The notes under the pieces are model-generated. The model was not told the DNA's origin. It was given only the letters and a program-made list of their open reading frames with translations, and did no database searches. Positions 63,891-64,000 of a stretch of 64,000 bases of DNA are shown here, piece after piece. Positions within the stretch are counted from its first letter, which is position 1. The number at the start of each line of letters is the position of its first letter. The stretch covers positions 81,083 to 145,082 of the forward strand of contig NW_027152082.1 of the NCBI RefSeq assembly GCF_004359215.1, given 5' to 3'. A program made the position numbers and the translations under genes. Source of the DNA: Bremia lactucae. Lineage: Eukaryota > Oomycota > Peronosporomycetes > Peronosporales > Peronosporaceae.

Positions 63891-64000
63891 GCAAGCAATT
63901 TCCAACAAGGAAACGTTGATTTCCACCCGCATCCATCAGTGCAGGTGGCGCCCGATAGAAGTGGCGATCTCGACCACCTACTCGCGGCTGCTTTACCTGC

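Larger units (their letters stand above)
62154..64000 (-). mobile_element. Family D Ty3/Gypsy retrotransposon, copy 2, 3' end, runs off the window
   Basis: 62154-62684 is the family D LTR in minus orientation (531 bp, minus-strand start TGAAACGGGC). 62685-62697 is the complement of the purine tract. The antisense ORF follows on the plus strand and then, at about 63760-63880, the minus strand encodes the chromodomain. The rest of pol and gag must lie beyond 64000. Confidence 0.85.

Overview
This window reads as nuclear DNA of a plant-pathogenic oomycete, most likely a downy mildew or a Phytophthora relative. That is inferred from short introns (about 52-80 nt) with GT-AG borders, the style of the host proteins, and layers of chromodomain-bearing Ty3/Gypsy elements typical of oomycete repeat-rich regions. 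It is a draft scaffold: there is a run of exactly 100 N at 17132-17231. No virus, plasmid, CRISPR array, rRNA gene or intact tRNA gene was seen.

The host genes I can support are: an HCF101/Mrp-type Fe-S P-loop protein (13084-15334, +, 13 exons, 494 aa); a C-terminal-motor kinesin-14 (39358-42706, +, 6 exons, 991 aa); a UPF3/Smg4 nonsense-mediated-decay factor (44083-45712, +, 439 aa); an orphan PD-(D/E)XK-like nuclease (46512-47682, -, 368 aa); a sphingomyelin-synthase-like enzyme (48965-50463, -, 407 aa); and COX19 (50785-51185, +, 111 aa), divergent from the synthase across 321 bp. All six models were joined by eye at GT-AG borders and every one keeps a single open frame with a total length divisible by three. 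A broken ISCA2-like Fe-S carrier gene lies near 24 kb.

Almost everything else is transposon. I separate five Gypsy families by their LTRs. Family E (6038-12709, -) has LTRs of only about 93-118 bp. Family A (15928-20838, +) is broken by the N gap. Family D (24872-31836, +, target duplication AGATC) sits inside a solo LTR of family C (24716-32050). Family B has two near-complete copies on the minus strand (32056-39084 and 53316-60549) and a third broken copy at 617-4930, whose LTR is split by a pogo/Tigger DNA transposon (971-3084) with matching terminal repeats and a TA duplication. A second family D copy enters from the right end (62154 to beyond 64000, -). MULE transposase remains and two OTU-protease-like fragments are also present.

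The most interesting pattern is that families A, B and D each carry a conserved extra reading frame between the end of pol and the 3' LTR, running against gag-pol, so transcripts of the two would meet tail to tail. It is seen in three copies of B, two of D and one of A, and keeps its protein frame although the DNA has diverged. Additional oddities are a perfect 29-bp hairpin filling the tiny LTR of family E, a perfect 32-bp inverted duplication in one family B LTR, shared terminal sequences and primer-binding sites across families, and a tRNA-Ala 5' half stranded inside a retroelement.
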